Assembly (NCBI GenBank): GCA_014529385.2 | Contig: CM043969.1 | Span: 20,614,946 to 20,678,945 of the forward strand | Length of the DNA: 64,000 bases | Origin: Adiantum capillus-veneris | Lineage: Eukaryota > Streptophyta > Polypodiopsida > Polypodiales > Pteridaceae | Direction of reading: 5' to 3' | Shown here: positions 25,002 to 39,880 of the stretch, one piece after another | Layout of the letters: every line of letters begins with the position of its first letter | How positions within the stretch are numbered: the first letter of the stretch is position 1 | The notes under the pieces: generated by a model | The model's input: the letters and a program-made list of their open reading frames with translations, nothing else | Databases searched by the model: none | Told to the model about the DNA's origin: nothing | Translations under genes and position numbers: made by a program

Positions 25002-25020
25002 CCCGGTAGCGGCACCAATG
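25002..25020 (-). promoter_or_regulatory. LTR edge and primer-binding site
   Basis: On the minus strand CCCCCTAACA is followed after one T by TGGTGCCGCTACCGGG. TGGxGCCGxTxCCGGG is a common plant gypsy primer-binding site, complementary to a tRNA 3' end, and the LTR ends in CA. In plus coordinates the LTR begins TGTTAGGGGG at 25,019. Its far edge was not found. Confidence 0.7.
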
Positions 25021-26180
25021 TTAGGGGGTCGTCACGACGGACATCTACAACATAGCTCTTTTGTACTAACATAATGTCAATATGCAAGGAAGTGACTCGG
25101 GATGGGGCACAAAGACTTAATGAGGGTGTCGATCTCACTAAAGTGAACTCAAAGGGCTACTCATACAATGACAAAAGAAAATCAACCACTTCCTAGTCAA
25201 AAAATCACTATGCGTCCAATGTCACCGCTCTAGGTCATCACGCCTTTTTGGAATCCAAATGAATTCGGAATGCAACAAAACTTAAGGAGAGGTATTACAA
25301 CACCTAGGGGCACAATCCTACCAAGTTATGTCACCATCTGGGAAGGTACATAAATCAAGATCCATCACAAAAAATGTGCAAAAAATTGAAACAGAACTAC
25401 TCAAAAAGGCCCCCCTTAAGCATAGAAACACTTATCCATGGTTAAAACATAAAAAAACAACCATTTTAACCTTCAAATCAATGCATTTAGGTCACAAGCA
25501 ACGTCACAAACCACATCAGAATTGCAAATGGTTATACTTAGATTGTAGAGCAAGAGACAAGGAACACAATGTGCTATTCAAAAACAAATTTTGATTACCA
25601 GTCTAGGAGAAAAGAAGATTACAATTTGTAGCAGCAAGAAGCTCTTACAGTGACGTTCAAAAAATCTTTCCTTTCCCAATGATTCCTCCTTAGTCTAAAA
25701 CTAAGGGTTTTGACTTAAAGGTTAAGGGAGATTTCCCACGGCCATTTGGCCACTTGCAAGGGTGTAGACTCAGAGAGGCAGAGAGGTTATGTCAAATTAT
25801 ATTACAATTACAAATCATCATAAGCTGAATTACACGGCTTCTTTCAAAAAATTGAGCGAGTGTTTACAGGGTTTGATGTGTATCCTCTGTCATGTGTTCG
25901 ATTGTTGTATCCACCAAACAAGCCTATACAATTGCAAGTAGATCTAGAGAGCAAGCCAATGTATATTGAAAGAGTATCTCACTTGGTTTCTTTTACATAC
26001 TAGTAGTTAGCTAGTAGCACCCACATTTGACACATTTGCCTTTACGTGGGAGGTTGTTGGGGTAAAGGCGATGTTCCTTTGCCCGAGGTCGGACGTCCAA
26101 TGTTCGCCGCCCATTAACTCTACTAAAGCATTCAATTATTCTTTATACATATAAGAATAAGGAGTAAGTGTTGCTTCCCC
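25021..26180. other. LTR-derived and non-coding DNA
   Basis: The first part is the LTR of the minus-strand gypsy element (it contains GTGTCGATCTCACTAAAGTG). Its outer border is not visible to me. No gene is supported; the 88-codon frame at 25,328-25,594 lacks any domain. Confidence 0.4.
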
Positions 26181-26189
26181 ACACTATGT

Positions 26190-26190
<1 letters not shown>

Positions 26191-26271
<81 letters not shown>
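26191..26271. repeat. (CT)n microsatellite
   Basis: About 80 bp of CT with two interruptions. Confidence 0.95.
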
Positions 26272-26273
<2 letters not shown>

Positions 26274-26572
26274 CTCTTCTTGCTCTTTGTACACGCACCA
26301 CATACGTGCACTTCACCTGGAGGATGAAGTCTTTTATGTGGCTAAAGTTTTTGAAATTACTAAAGTTTAGGATATCTAAGGAGTTCTTCCTTGTATTCTT
26401 TCTCACGAGCTCCAAAATGAAGCAATTTCTATCTCTTTGACATATGATGAATATTTTCAAGGCTCTACCATTAAAGGGAGGGTGTTATGTAGTTTTCTAT
26501 GACCAAGCTTGAATCCCAAGTATAAATGTCTTTATTACTACATGTACAGATTGTTTGAAGGCTCATGATGGC

Positions 26573-28071
<1,499 letters not shown>

Positions 28072-28409
28072 TGCGCATCAACCCCTAGTTTTATTACATT
28101 GTTCTAGTTCTTGACATTGATGAAAACGTTTGTCTACATGTGGATCTTGGTGTAGCAATGTATCAACAATGTTGAACATTGATCGCTGGCCATCCTCAAA
28201 ATTATGCACATAAATTTGGTTTGAGCCTAGAAACTGTGCATTGAAACTTTGTTTCTAATGTCATGCTTTGTTTCCCAAGGTGAGAGATAAGGCTATCATC
28301 TAGAAGAGGTATTAAGGCTCAAAACACCTACGTTAAAAAAATTTATGATACATGCTCTTGAGAAACAATCTTTGAAGATCTCTAAGTCACACTAGAGGGC
28401 ATAAGGGGC

Positions 28410-28410
<1 letters not shown>

Positions 28411-28500
<90 letters not shown>
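28411..28500. repeat. (GA)n microsatellite
   Basis: About 88 bp of pure GA. Confidence 0.95.
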
Positions 28501-28503
<3 letters not shown>

Positions 28504-31500
28504 TCTAGTCACACTCTTAGGGAGAAAAGCCAGCGTTTTTAAATAGCCGCTAAGAAGCCTCAAAAGTGATTAGCACTCACGTCCAAGGTTTTAGTTACAT
28601 TGCTTCTTGATTGAAAAATAGTGTAAGCCTCCAAAAAACCAAGGGGATGGTGGAGCAATGAGGACCCTCCCATACACCACATAGAGTTGGTTATGTAGGG
28701 CCAATCATATCTAATGGTAAGGCCATAAACCAACTCCCAGGGAAAGACAGGTCGAATCACTTTTGAGCACCCTCTAAAACTATCGAGCATCTCCAAAATT
28801 GGTGATTGCCCGCCCATTGGCTGTGTGTAGTCTCATGTGACTGGAACTATTTCATCAAACAGCTGAAGAGTGGCCAGATCCTGAACGGATAAGGTTTTCT
28901 ATGGGATTTATCAAGCACTGGTGAACGGGCCCTCTTTCAATATGCAATGTCAAAATTTCCTTACAGGAAGGTGCTCTTAGAGGGCTACGAGAAAATAAGA
29001 AGGAGGTTATTTTTAGGAGATTCTATGGCATCTTAGCTCTGCTAACCCTAGGCACGACCTAGCAATTACCTACAAGAATACCCTCTAGGTGTATTTATCT
29101 AGAAAAATAGGTGCACGACCCCCCTCCACTCCCTCCTTCTAAGTGATTTGAGTGCCCTAGTTTTGGCATACGTTGCATGCAAGGCAAGCCTCTATGTGTA
29201 TTTTGCTAGTGAAATAGGTTTCTTCTCCCTCCTCTCCCTCCTTTTGAGTGATTTAAGTTCCCTCTCTTTGGAATACCTCTAGGTGTACTTTGCTGGAAAA
29301 ATACATGTATCACCCCTCTCCACCCCACCTAAATGACACCTTCTTCCTTCAACCTGCATATACTGCCAATCAAGAGAGAGCGTGCTTGTTGCGTCTGGGT
29401 TTGGTGAACCTACAGACATAGGGATAGATTCCAAAAATGAGCAAGAGAGAGTCTTCCTTTTGCATCTGGGTTTGGTGAACCTGCGAATGGAGAGAGAGAG
29501 AGAGGGAGGGAAAAGAGGTGAAGGACCCGCCCCAGCCTTGTGGGGCCTCCTTGAATAGAAAATCTCATTGGCTCTAAGTAGGAGAATACAGAAAGGAAGA
29601 CAAGCATCTTGCCTGTAACGGCCTCCTCCTGGTCCTTACTCTTAACCAACACATCTAAACCATCGAGTAAATTTGGGCTAAATCCAAAGCACCAAAGCTT
29701 ACTCACAAGACACTTAAGAATTTACACCTTGGGAACATGGACATAACCAATGCATGAGAAATTAGATTTTCATCTCAAGAAAAGATAAGGAAAAAGAAAA
29801 AGATGAGATAAGAAAAAAAAGGAAAAGAAAAAGATAAGGAAAAAGAAAAGAGAAGATAAGGATAAGGTGACTAAGAAAATTGTTGAAGAATTTTTGAAAA
29901 GAAAGATAAGTAAAAAGAACTTATTAATAAGTAAAAAGATAAGGTGAGTAAGTAGCTTGTTGAAGAAGTTTTGAAAAGAAAGATAAGTAAAAAGAACTTA
30001 TCAATAAGAAGGATAATATATCAAAATAAGTGAAGGCACTTATCTAAAATGTGCATAAAAAGAGGGATTTTCTTTTCATTTTACACTTCTCTCCTTCATT
30101 TTTTAAGGTGCAAACTTGAAAGTAAGCTTGAAGAAGCCATAGCTAAGCCTGTTTCACTCACACCTCCTACAAATACCCCCTCTCCAAGAGAAGCAATGGC
30201 CAAAACCCTAGTTAAGTTTGTCATAACTTAATCTTATTCTTCTCATAACAATCTCCCTTTGTTCTCTCCTAACCCTCAAGCTTTCCATAGCTTGAAGCTC
30301 CCTTGTCTCATTCCAAATAGCACGATTGGTGGTCTTCAAGTGAAGGGAAGAGGAAAAGAGACGACTATGCAACCAAGACTCTCTGATAATTCCCAAAGCG
30401 AGGAGAAGACTCTACCATACACACAATTAACGTAATGTTTTTCTTGTTCTCTTTATGCTATTTCACTTGCTTGAAAGTGATCTTTCATTTACTTAAATTC
30501 ACGCTTAAACTCTCATGTTTCCATAAGCAAGCCTTTCCCTTGCTTGCTTGGAGAGAAGAACAACTTCTTAATTTTGTTGTTTCTTTTTAATTGTGACTCA
30601 TTACTAATCATAACTAACCACATTCTAACAACTAGCCACGATGTTATTTCAAGCTCCCTTATTTCAAGTTTTTTTAGATTACTAGACTAATATGGCATAG
30701 AGAGAGTAGAAAACACTCTCTTTAACCACAGGTGACCGGAGATCATTTTCATTTGAATGTATGCATGATGAGTGGGGATGAATATCTATATTCATCTCTT
30801 AATCTTTTGCATAAATATTTTTTTAATGTTACTTTTATTTTACTCTTATAGAGGTAAATGCCATAAATCAAAGGCAACTAGGTGTTGGAATTTTTTTTGG
30901 AACTAACCTTATTTTTCCAAGAGGAATTACAATTTCTCTAAAAGAAATGCTCTCATGAAAGGCTCACATGTTTTTCTTGATTTTGCATAAATTATGTGTG
31001 TAAAAGTTTAAGTGACATACTTATGTTAATATTTAATTCTCTCAAGAGGCAGTAGAGTTTTGAAGAGTAAGTTTATCATAACCAAAGGAGTTTTCTTTGA
31101 AAGAGGATTTCCCTTCCAAGTAGAGTTATCCTCCCTCCCCTTTTGTCAATTGGAAAACCCAAAATCCTTAAACCACTTGTAGCTATGTACTTAATCCTCT
31201 CCATGGTAGCCAGGTATGCCTAAAGTCCATCTTAAAAAAGGACTTGTTAACCATTCATACTCAATTGCATGAGAATATTCACTACACTAACATACCCACT
31301 CTTAGAAACTTTACATTTTACTTTTATACTATCATTCATTGAATGGTTCTACTCCTACACAATCAAGCATCAACTCTTGTATGATCACTCAAAAGAAGTT
31401 TACAATTGCAATTTGGTGCACTCTAAAGTTCTATGTGTGCAATTTATGGCTCACACTATAGCAAAGATCATCATAAAGAGTATATGCATTGTTATTTTCA

Positions 31501-32020
31501 AGTTTATATTCTTTCAAATTTGTTTTGTAATTGTGATATAGGGGAAGCAAGGGTATAGTTTCAGGGATGTTGTGATCGTGTTTCTTGAACATAGAAACTC
31601 CCACTAATTCCATGGAGATACTCCATGGATTGCAATAAAACAAAAATAAAATTGAGAATATCATCAACCACATGGTTTTATCTAAAAGCTTACATTGAAA
31701 CAAAACTTATAAAATTCCACGAGATTCAAAACTAAGGGAATTAACACAAGGAACTTAATCTAAATTTAAATTAGGCTTAAAAATTTTACCGAAAATATTT
31801 GATGTGGAAAGCCCTAGCATAACATAAAAGTTTTAAGTATAATTTTTTTCTTACATGTTTGGAAAAAGGTTGGCATGGTTGTTTACCTATGGGATGCAAC
31901 ACATGATGCAACCATTTTAGATGAAATGGGAAAATCCCACAACTTTGGGACTAATTTCAACGCCTATGGATTCTTATTTCCCATTAAATTGGGAAACATT
32001 TCATTTAATTTGGGAATGTG
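28501..32020. other. Gene-poor AT-rich region
   Basis: No coding region is supported. About 29,770-30,020 is purine-rich (AAAAGAAAGATAAG) with a duplicated segment of about 85 bp near 29,880 and 29,965. A promoter-like GCATAAAAAGAGGG lies at 30,052, ahead of a leader-like region, and may mark a degraded LTR. Confidence 0.45.
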
Positions 32021-32021
32021 A

Positions 32022-32290
32022 CAAAGAGATAGATTCTCAAGAAAATGGTGGTGTTGAGAAACACCTTTTAAAAATTTTATTGTTATGTGGGTGTTTCAAA
32101 ACACTTCATAAAAGAGATAGATTCTCAAGAAAATGGTGGTGTTGAGGAACACCTTTTAAAATTTTTATTTTTATGTGGGTGTTTCAAAACACTTCATAAA
32201 AGAGATAGATTCCCAAGAAAATGGTGGTGTTGAGAATTTTTTTTTAGAATTTTTATTTTTATGTGGGTGTTTAAAAATACTTCATAAAAT
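32022..32290 (+). repeat. 89-bp tandem repeat, three copies
   Basis: GAGATAGATTCTCAAGAAAA begins at about 32,025 and 32,114, and its variant with one change at 32,203. Each unit continues with GGTGGTGTTGAG and ends CAAAACACTTCATAAAA. Divergence rises in the third unit. Confidence 0.9.
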
Positions 32291-32335
32291 CATACATAAG
32301 CTGGGGAAATAAAACAATGAGCAAGATATGAAATG

Positions 32336-35300
32336 CTATTCAATTTCTCCTATTAAGCTAGCCTGTGCCTTCTCCATGACATTTGATGGGATCTTGATTG
32401 TTTCCGCAATTCTTCCACCCCTTGGAGTCCATGACCATACAATTGTATCAACACACTCCCAGTGCTTTGGGTCAGCAAGATTGCAGCACCAACTCTTTTT
32501 CCAACAATCCTCATATTGTTCTTGGATTGTGGGATTTCTTTTTTGATGTTTTGGTGCCCAATATTGAATCAGAACTTTCATGTAGTTAGGAGATGATTTG
32601 TCTACATCAATGTTTGACTCTGCCACTTCTAGCCATATCAGATTTTTAGGATCTGCGGGTCTCACAAGAACAAGATCCCCTTTTCTTACATCAATTTGAG
32701 GCCTAAAGGCCTCTTGTGGCCTTGCACTTTGAGGACCAACATAGTGATCATTCAATTCTTCATATCCTTGAAACTCATCTCTGTCTTCCTCTATCTCTTG
32801 CATTTGATGACTCCCTATAGTCTTTGGCCCAAATGTTGTATATTCACCAATGTGTTTATTGGTTGGTTGTTCAAGCTCATTGATTATGTTTTGCCAATAA
32901 GTGATAACAGGCTCCATGTATTTTGTGGAGTCATGGTCCTTTCCCTTTAATAGAGAACATCTTTTCCAAAATTCAAGATATGATTTAATCCCTTGAATAA
33001 CAAGCGGACTATCTCTCACATAGTCTCCTATAGGTACCACATCTGGACAACCTATTGGTAATTTTGGTTTTCCATGGTCATATTTTTTCCACAACTCAAT
33101 TCCCGACTCCTTTTGCATCCAATCGGGTGATTTGGGATGAATTTTGTACTGCATTACTGGGACTTCACCTTGCATATAGAAACGAAATTGAAGTGGCTTA
33201 GAGTGTCCGGCTAGAGCATCTTGTCCGTCACACATGTAGCCTTGCACAAAGGATTTAAAGTCGGGAACTTGTGTCATCAAAAATGGTGCTGGAGCTGAGC
33301 TTTCACATTTTTGAAAATGTTCCATCAGATGTGGAAAAGTGAATGTCATTCCTGCTCAACAATCTTTCTGAGAGTCTACTAAACATTGCATCTATGTCCT
33401 CATGTGTATGACCCACCATTAAGAATCCCAAATGCACGATTTTGAAAACTCCTTTTTCTACTAACAAGGATAAGTATGCAAACAAATATCGATTTTTATT
33501 CTCTCCTGCACAATTATCTAGCTGTAGCAAAAGATTCTCAGGCAATTTTTAAAATACAGGAGTGGATATGGTATCCACAACACATTGAGAGGAAGTTGAT
33601 TGTATGTGTACAATCTCTTCATTACATCCTTGGATGGCCAACGGTGGTGTCATTGTTGATGCATTCCTCTCACGATCTTGCTTCATTTTGTTTTGGAGGT
33701 CTAGAGCTCTCCTTGAGTTCAATGCATTGAATAATGTTACATTGCTGCGTGGCATATCGTCATGGCATAAATCTCCTAGTCCATGGTTTTCTGTTCTTTC
33801 CAGATTCTGTAAGCATAATGCAAAGGAACCAATTGTAGCATTGGGATTTGAAGGCCATAGACCATTAAGTGAGAAGTGACCATACATTCCATGACCATGT
33901 CCATGTGTTATCATACTTGTTAATGATACTTGCAATTGATATGCATTCGCATAATCTTTTGAGTTCACATGGAACCTAGGTATTGCTGTCTTTTTTTTAA
34001 TCCATTTTATCATGTATAATGCATAAATACTTATCCTTTTGCAACTGGGAGAACTTACGCCAGGTGTAGTACACATTCCTACAACTTTGTTGTTGCGACA
34101 TGTGAATTCGACGTTCATCCTTCAAACGTGCAATCATCTCGTCATCCTTTGTTGACTCTAGTTGAAACTTTATCCGACTACACACAACACATTTGGACAA
34201 CTCACTTGTTTTTGACAATGTCACATTAGCAAACTATGTATTCTGAATCCTATTGAATGTCGTGCTAGACATTGGCTTGAGACTCATACTGTCAAGTGTT
34301 TTATTGACATCATGTAAAATGTCTACTTGCTTGTACGTGTTTGGTATTGGAAGCAAAGTTTCCCTAGTACCATATTCCATGGTTCTACTCTTATGTGGAA
34401 TTCTCTCAGAGTTTTCATCAACAAAAGAGCGTGTCAATGCCTTTCCCATTTCTGTATGGTCTCTTCCTTTTCTCATGACACCATCATTACCATGCACTGA
34501 GCGTCTAACCCCATTCTCAAAATGTTCACGGTAACGATAAAATGAAGTTTTTGGAATGCCATGAATTTTGTACCAAGATCTACTGCAAACCTCACTGCCA
34601 TTAAAAGAAAACACATAGCATGTCTTTGTACTTGTTTTGTTTTCACGCCATGCAGTCAACATTGTATCATACACATAGTTTGTTCTATTTTGCAAACTCT
34701 GTCCCCAAAATTCATTGCGCATAGCCATGACATTATCTCGATTGGCATATTGACAACACCTTTTGGAACAACAATCTATGGTTGAAACAAGCTGGACAGA
34801 TGCTAGAGATGCTTGATTGGATCTCTTAGAAGCTTTCACTGAAATTTTTGGCTTCCTATTTACAAAGCAATATTTCCGCTTTTTTGAAATAGGATCTACC
34901 AAATAAGCTGATTCAATGCATGTGTCTTGTAACGCATGCATAACATGTAGATCCTCATAGCATAACAATTCTTTTCCATCCATAGTTGTCACTCTCTTCA
35001 TAGGCCAACAAACTAGATTAATGTTGCTTACACTAGCTTCTACAGAAATAGTAGCCTCATTTGCATAGGATGTTTTGATACCAATACCAATGTTATCTTC
35101 ACCTAGCTCACCAAAGTTTACAGAGTCAAACGGACACACATACATGACAACCCCTTCGGCTACTACATGTGTTTTGCTTTCATCCCAAAGTTGAACCCTC
35201 TTATCCTTCCAAACCTCTCTGTAGCTCATTCCATTACATTGTGCATCCAATGCTCCTTTTGCTTTGTCAGCCTCATGCATAGAAGCCCCTTTGTACTGCA

Positions 35301-35561
35301 TCTCATTTATATGTTGCAACAACCCACTACTCCATTTCACAATACTATGAAAAGCATCTCCCACTGTCAATGCATCCATTGTTGGAAAAGGGATGAGTGC
35401 TTTCTTTTCAAAACACAAATCAAATGACACCGATACATTGCCTTCCCCAATAAGCATGCCAGAACATATGCACTTGGATTTATTTCAAATACAGTCCCAA
35501 TGGCAACCTTTTGTGTCGCTACAGACATGCACACTCTATCACCATGATTGAAATTAGCCAT
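32336..35561 (-). pseudogene. Transposon protein relic: TNP1-like N-terminus and DUF7869-like core
   Basis: No intron is needed. The N-terminal part (35,561-35,300) reads GDRVCMSVATQKVAIGTVFE and LIGEGNVSVSFDL, then TVGDAF, like the TNP1/En-Spm-type N-terminal domain. A Cys-rich region (DCCSKRCCQ) and a helix-rich block ending in a MHGND-like motif (SVHGNDGVMRKG) follow. The core has LLLQLDNCAGENKNRYLFAY and VGHTHEDIDAMFSRLSE (33,540-33,380), the hallmark of the DUF7869 family found in transposon-like plant proteins; its acidic residues could form a nuclease site (inference). The C-terminus has KGDLVLVRPAD, SH3/BAH-like. Lesions: frameshifts near 35,450, 34,000 and 33,335, TAG at 34,234-34,236, TAA at 33,549. 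Confidence 0.7.
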
Positions 35562-35679
35562 TCCTGCAAGAAGATTTGCAAGAATATTTGTTAAACAAAC
35601 CGCTTGCAGAGTATATTGATTTACGTAGCATAAAGCATAACAAGTATGTATGTAGGTGTTTCATGAGAAGCACCCTGTG

Positions 35680-36890
35680 GCCTGAAGGTCATAGGGTTCC
35701 CTCTATGCTACTAAGAATCTCTTTGTGCTCTATCCTCTATCGTCTATTCTATATGATCTATATTGACATCCTATGGCCCCTAGACCACAAGGTGCCCTCA
35801 TTGTTTCCAAAAAACCCTCATTGATTTTCTATGGACCTAGGGCCATAGCTCTCTATGCCGGTATAAAGCACTATTTGCTCTATATTAGCTCTTTAAGGCC
35901 TGAAGGCCATAGGGTTGTCCTCAAGATCACCTCACGGAGTTTCATGTCAAGTATATATACATCCTATGGCCTTAGGGCCATAGGGAGTTTCATGTCAAGT
36001 ATATATACATCCTATGGCACCCCATGACCCTAGGGCCATAAGATCTCCAAATGAAACATACAGCAATGTATGGCCCTTGAGCTTATACATTGCAACCCCA
36101 TGACCCTAGGGCCATAGGATCGGCATATGAAACATACGGCAATGTATGGCCATTGAGCTTCTACAATGCAACCCCATGACCCTAGGGCTATAGGATTTCC
36201 AAATGGAACATAGGGCAACGTATGGCCCTTGAGTATATACATTGCCACCCTATGTCCCTAGGGCCACAAGACTTCAAAACATACAAAAAGACAACCTATG
36301 GACCTAAGGCTAAGGGTGTGAGTTCAAGGGTGGCCAAGATGTCAATGCAGCCCCATGGCCCTGTGGCCATAGGATTTCCAAATGGAACATAGGACAACGT
36401 ATGGCCCTTGAGATTATACATTGACACCCTATGGCCTTAGGGCCACAAGATCTCAGAACATATAAAAAGACAACCTATGGCCAAGATATCAAAGGTGGCC
36501 AAGATATCAATGCAGCCCCATGGCCCTAGGGCCATAAGATCTCTATATGGAACATGTGGCACCCTATGGCCCTTGAGCTTATACATTGCCACCCCATGAC
36601 CCTAGGATTTCCAAATGGAACATAGGCACTGTATGGCCCTTGAGCTTATACATTGCCACCCTATGGCCCTAGGGCCACAAGATCTCACAACATACAATAA
36701 GACAACCTAAGGCCCCTAAGCGCAAGGGTGCGGGTTCAAGGGTGGACAAGATATCAATGCAGACCCATGTACCTAGGGCCATAGGATCTCTATATGGGAC
36801 ATGTGGCACCCTATGGCCCTTGAGCTTATACATGGCCATCCCATTACCCTAGGGCCATAGGGTAATAACGATGTATAGGGTAATACCATG
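35680..36890. repeat. Palindromic CCTATGGCC/GGCCATAGG array (block 1)
   Basis: Dozens of inverted motifs such as CCCTAGGGCCATAGGAT and ATGGCCCTTGAGCTTATACA, in loosely repeated units of roughly 85-105 bp (landmark GAGCTTATACATTGC). The Tyr-Gly-Pro-rich short frames across it are repeat artefacts. Confidence 0.85.
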
Positions 36891-36915
36891 TATAACGATG
36901 TCTTTGTCCTTGATA

Positions 36916-39195
36916 AAGCTTGATGCAACTATGGACAAAGACAACTATCAAAGTCATTTGCATACATACAAGGAATTGATTCAAAAGAAGAGAAGAAGAT
37001 GGGAAGTAAAGCAACAAGAATTTCAAGTCCAAGAAAAGGCACATCCATGTGGAAGATTTTGGAGAAACTTGAGAGGCAAGCGGGTTGAGAATTTTGGTAA
37101 CTTGAGTCTAGTGTATATGTACACACATTGTAGGCAATTATATGAGCAAGCAAATACTGAAAAAATGCCATTTTATGGTTCACTCCCATGTATGCCGTCT
37201 TTTTTTACTATTGAGGATGTATGCGGTGGGCTTGAAAAGTTGGCCACTCGCAAAGCGGGAGATCTTCAAGGTATCAAGCCGGAGATGATCAAATGGGCGG
37301 GAGATTTTACCCATGAGTGGATGTGTGATATGTTCAACCTTGCACTTCAACATGGTATGCCTTATGATTGGAGTACTAATTGGGTTAAGCCTTTGCATAA
37401 AGGAGGGGATGTAAAGAATGTAAGCAACTACCGGACTATAATGATTGGGTCTCTTATGGCAAAGTTGTTTGGGTGCATAATGTATATGAAATTGAGTGAT
37501 TGGGCTGAAGAGAATGACAAGCGTGCAAAGGGACAAGCGAGTTTTCGTCGATGCCATAGCACCATTGATCATCTTGTCACTCTTCGTGTTCTCATGGAGG
37601 AAAGTCGGTTGAAAGGCAAGCGATTGTATTGTTATTTTGTGGACTTTAAGAAAGCCTTTGATATGATTCCACGTAACAATTTGTGGAGAAGGATGGAAGA
37701 ACTCCAAGTGCCAAGTGAGTTTATGCTTGCGGTTTCTCGAATCTATGAGAAGGTGATTTGTCAATTGCGCATGGGAAGAGAAATTTCAGAAATTTTTGTA
37801 AGCACTATTGGGGTTAAGCAAGGATGTCCATTGTCACCAACTCTCTTTGGTCTATGAATCGATCAATTGGAACAAATGGTACTTGACTTTATGCAAGAAG
37901 AAGGCATTGAAGAGGTCACTATTTGCAATGTGGTAATCATGATTTTGTTGTATGCGGATGATGTAGTGCTTCTAGCACACACTTTAGAAGATGCACAAAA
38001 GCTTATGGTTGTCCTTGAGAACTTTTGCTTGCATAGTGGGATGATTGTAAATGAATCCAAAACAAAGGTTATGCTTGTGAAAACCAACCATAAGGAGAAG
38101 CCATGCATTGTGTACAACAATGAGACACTTGAAGTTGTTGAGAGCTTTAAGTACCTTGGCCTTGAGGTTCCATCCAATCACAAGTGGCATGAATGTGCTA
38201 TGCGTCGTTTGGAAGCGGGAAAGAGAGCATATTATGCATTTGAGAACATGTGTAATGCGGGAAACATCAAGTGTTGGGTTCTCAAGAAGTATCTTTTTGA
38301 TGCATTGGTGACACCGGTTCTTCTTTATGGAGTTGAAGTGTGGGGCGGGAGCATCTCAAAGTCTACTTGGAAAGAGTTTGAGAATGTCCAAAAGCGTTTT
38401 CTTACAAACTTTCTCCAAGTTAAGACACAAACACCATATATGCTCCTACTTCTTGAGTCGGGATCTCTTCCAATTGAGGTTATGGGCATGGAAAGGGTTG
38501 TGGAGTACATGATAAAGATGCGTCAAAACCCCTCACATCGAATTCCTACAATTGCATGGGAAGCAAGCAAAAAATTTCAAAAGACGCATAAAAGCAAGAT
38601 CTTGAGCACGGGATGGATGCAAGACATAAAGAAGTGGTTTGGGAGATGGGATGCATTACACTTGCTACATGATGCTTCAATTGACTCTCAAGTGAATGAA
38701 GCTTTTCTACAATGCCAATGTATTACGGCTTGGGAGAAATCCGGTGGGTCACGCTTCATACATTACACCACCTATATTGCCCCCAACTACAAAACCATGT
38801 TCTTCGCTGAGAGAGGAAACCGTACTCACACTTACATGCTTGAGCCTATTCCCTTGTCCATGATACGCACTATCGCAGCAATTCGGCTTAGCTCCCATTT
38901 CCTTCGATGCGAGATAGGGCGTTGGGGCAATGGAGAAGAGTCAAATCGATTGTGCACATTATGCTCACTGCAAGTTCCGGAGTCTGAGTACCACACACTA
39001 CTAGAGTGCTCAACTTTTGATCACATCCGAACTTGCTTCTCTCACATGTTCAACCGTAACTTAGACCTACACACTTTCCTCTCCCAGCCAAAGTGTGGGC
39101 TCTCCATTGCGACTGTCATCACTACAATTTTGGAGCATCGAGAGTCACTCATCAGCCATACACATACTACATCACATGTAACTTTGGTCCCATAG
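36916..39195 (+). pseudogene. LINE copy 2 reverse transcriptase and CCHC finger
   Basis: The RT is complete from the finger region onward. It keeps FVDFKKAFDMIPR, GVKQGCPLSPTLFGL and YADD (37,951-37,962), and the C-terminal CTLCSLQ to LLEC finger. One stop, TGA 37,855-37,857, breaks the frame right after the PTLFGL block; copy 1 has TGC there, so this is a C-to-A change. Elsewhere the frame is open for 2.3 kb, hence a young insertion. Confidence 0.88.
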
Positions 39196-39235
39196 GTCAT
39201 ATTTGACCTCCGAGGATGATAATAAAATCTATCTA

Positions 39236-39240
<5 letters not shown>
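36916..39240 (+). mobile_element. 5'-truncated LINE (copy 2)
   Basis: The similarity to copy 1 starts within ORF2 at about 36,916 (TTGATGCAACTATGGACAA) and runs to the 3' end AATAAAATCTATCTATC at about 39,240, followed by (TC)n. ORF1 and the endonuclease are missing, as expected from incomplete reverse transcription. Confidence 0.92.

Positions 39241-39305
<65 letters not shown>
39229..39305. repeat. (TATC)n(TC)n microsatellite at the LINE tail
   Basis: A few TATC units from the LINE tail run into about 64 bp of pure CT. Confidence 0.95.
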
Positions 39306-39307
<2 letters not shown>

Positions 39308-39589
39308 CCTACGCATATAGTTCTACGCCATCGTTGCGACGCGCACAGATCTACGCGAAGCCATTGCCACAACCTTCAATAGAAGGACTGCTGCCGCGAC
39401 CTCCCAAACACAAATCTGTTACCATCATCGTCGTGGCCTCAACACACCTAAGTGACTGCTTGCTACTGCTGCAGCCTCTCTTCAAACACAGATTTACTCA
39501 GAGGTAACTTGTAGAAACCCTAATCTTTTTGCTGAATTCGGTTTTAACTGTTCTTAATCTAATTACGTTTTAGCTAAGTTATGAATCAC

Positions 39590-39880
39590 CTCTCTCTAAA
39601 ACAATAAACAAAAACATTAATTACAGCTCTAAAACTGTAAAACTATAGGCTGTAGAACTATAAAACAGAAAAATCTCTAATTAGAGATCTAAAACTGTAA
39701 TACAGAATACTCTAATTAGAGACCTAAAAATATAAAACAGAAGACACTAATTAGGGACCTAAATTTGTAAAACGAAAAACTCTTATTAAGTACCTAAATC
39801 TGTAAAACAGAAAACTCTTCATAAGTGACCTAATACTATAAAACTGTAAAACTCTAATTGCAAAAATCTCTAATTACAAA
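39590..39880. repeat. Degenerate 35-45-bp tandem repeat
   Basis: Units of the form AAACAGAAAACTCTAATTAG plus GACCTAAAACTGTA recur about six times with indels. AT-rich, no coding frame. From 39,306 to 40,190 I see no gene. Confidence 0.6.

Larger units (their letters stand above)
18327..25020 (-). mobile_element. Decayed Ty3/gypsy LTR retrotransposon with unusual pol order
   Basis: Reading from high to low coordinates: LTR edge and primer-binding site (25,020-25,002), a long leader with palindromes, two unrecognised ORFs (22,904-22,034), RT (21,753-20,912), RNase H (about 20,900-20,500), two integrase HHCC modules (20,488-19,740), integrase core and C-terminus (19,855-18,864) and a retropepsin-like domain (18,641-18,327). 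Frameshifts and stops are frequent. The 3' LTR was not found. The order with protease last is not canonical for Ty3/gypsy, where protease precedes RT. Confidence 0.75.

Noticed and set aside
26460-26500. Polypurine tract and 3' LTR start (AAAGGGAGGGTGTTATG) of a copia element
   Set aside because: The upstream reading lacks a recognisable copia RNase H and no paired LTR is seen.
37180-38190. Minus-strand ORFs of 60-194 codons antisense to LINE copy 2
   Set aside because: Shadows of the RT frame; the same shadows occur opposite copy 1.
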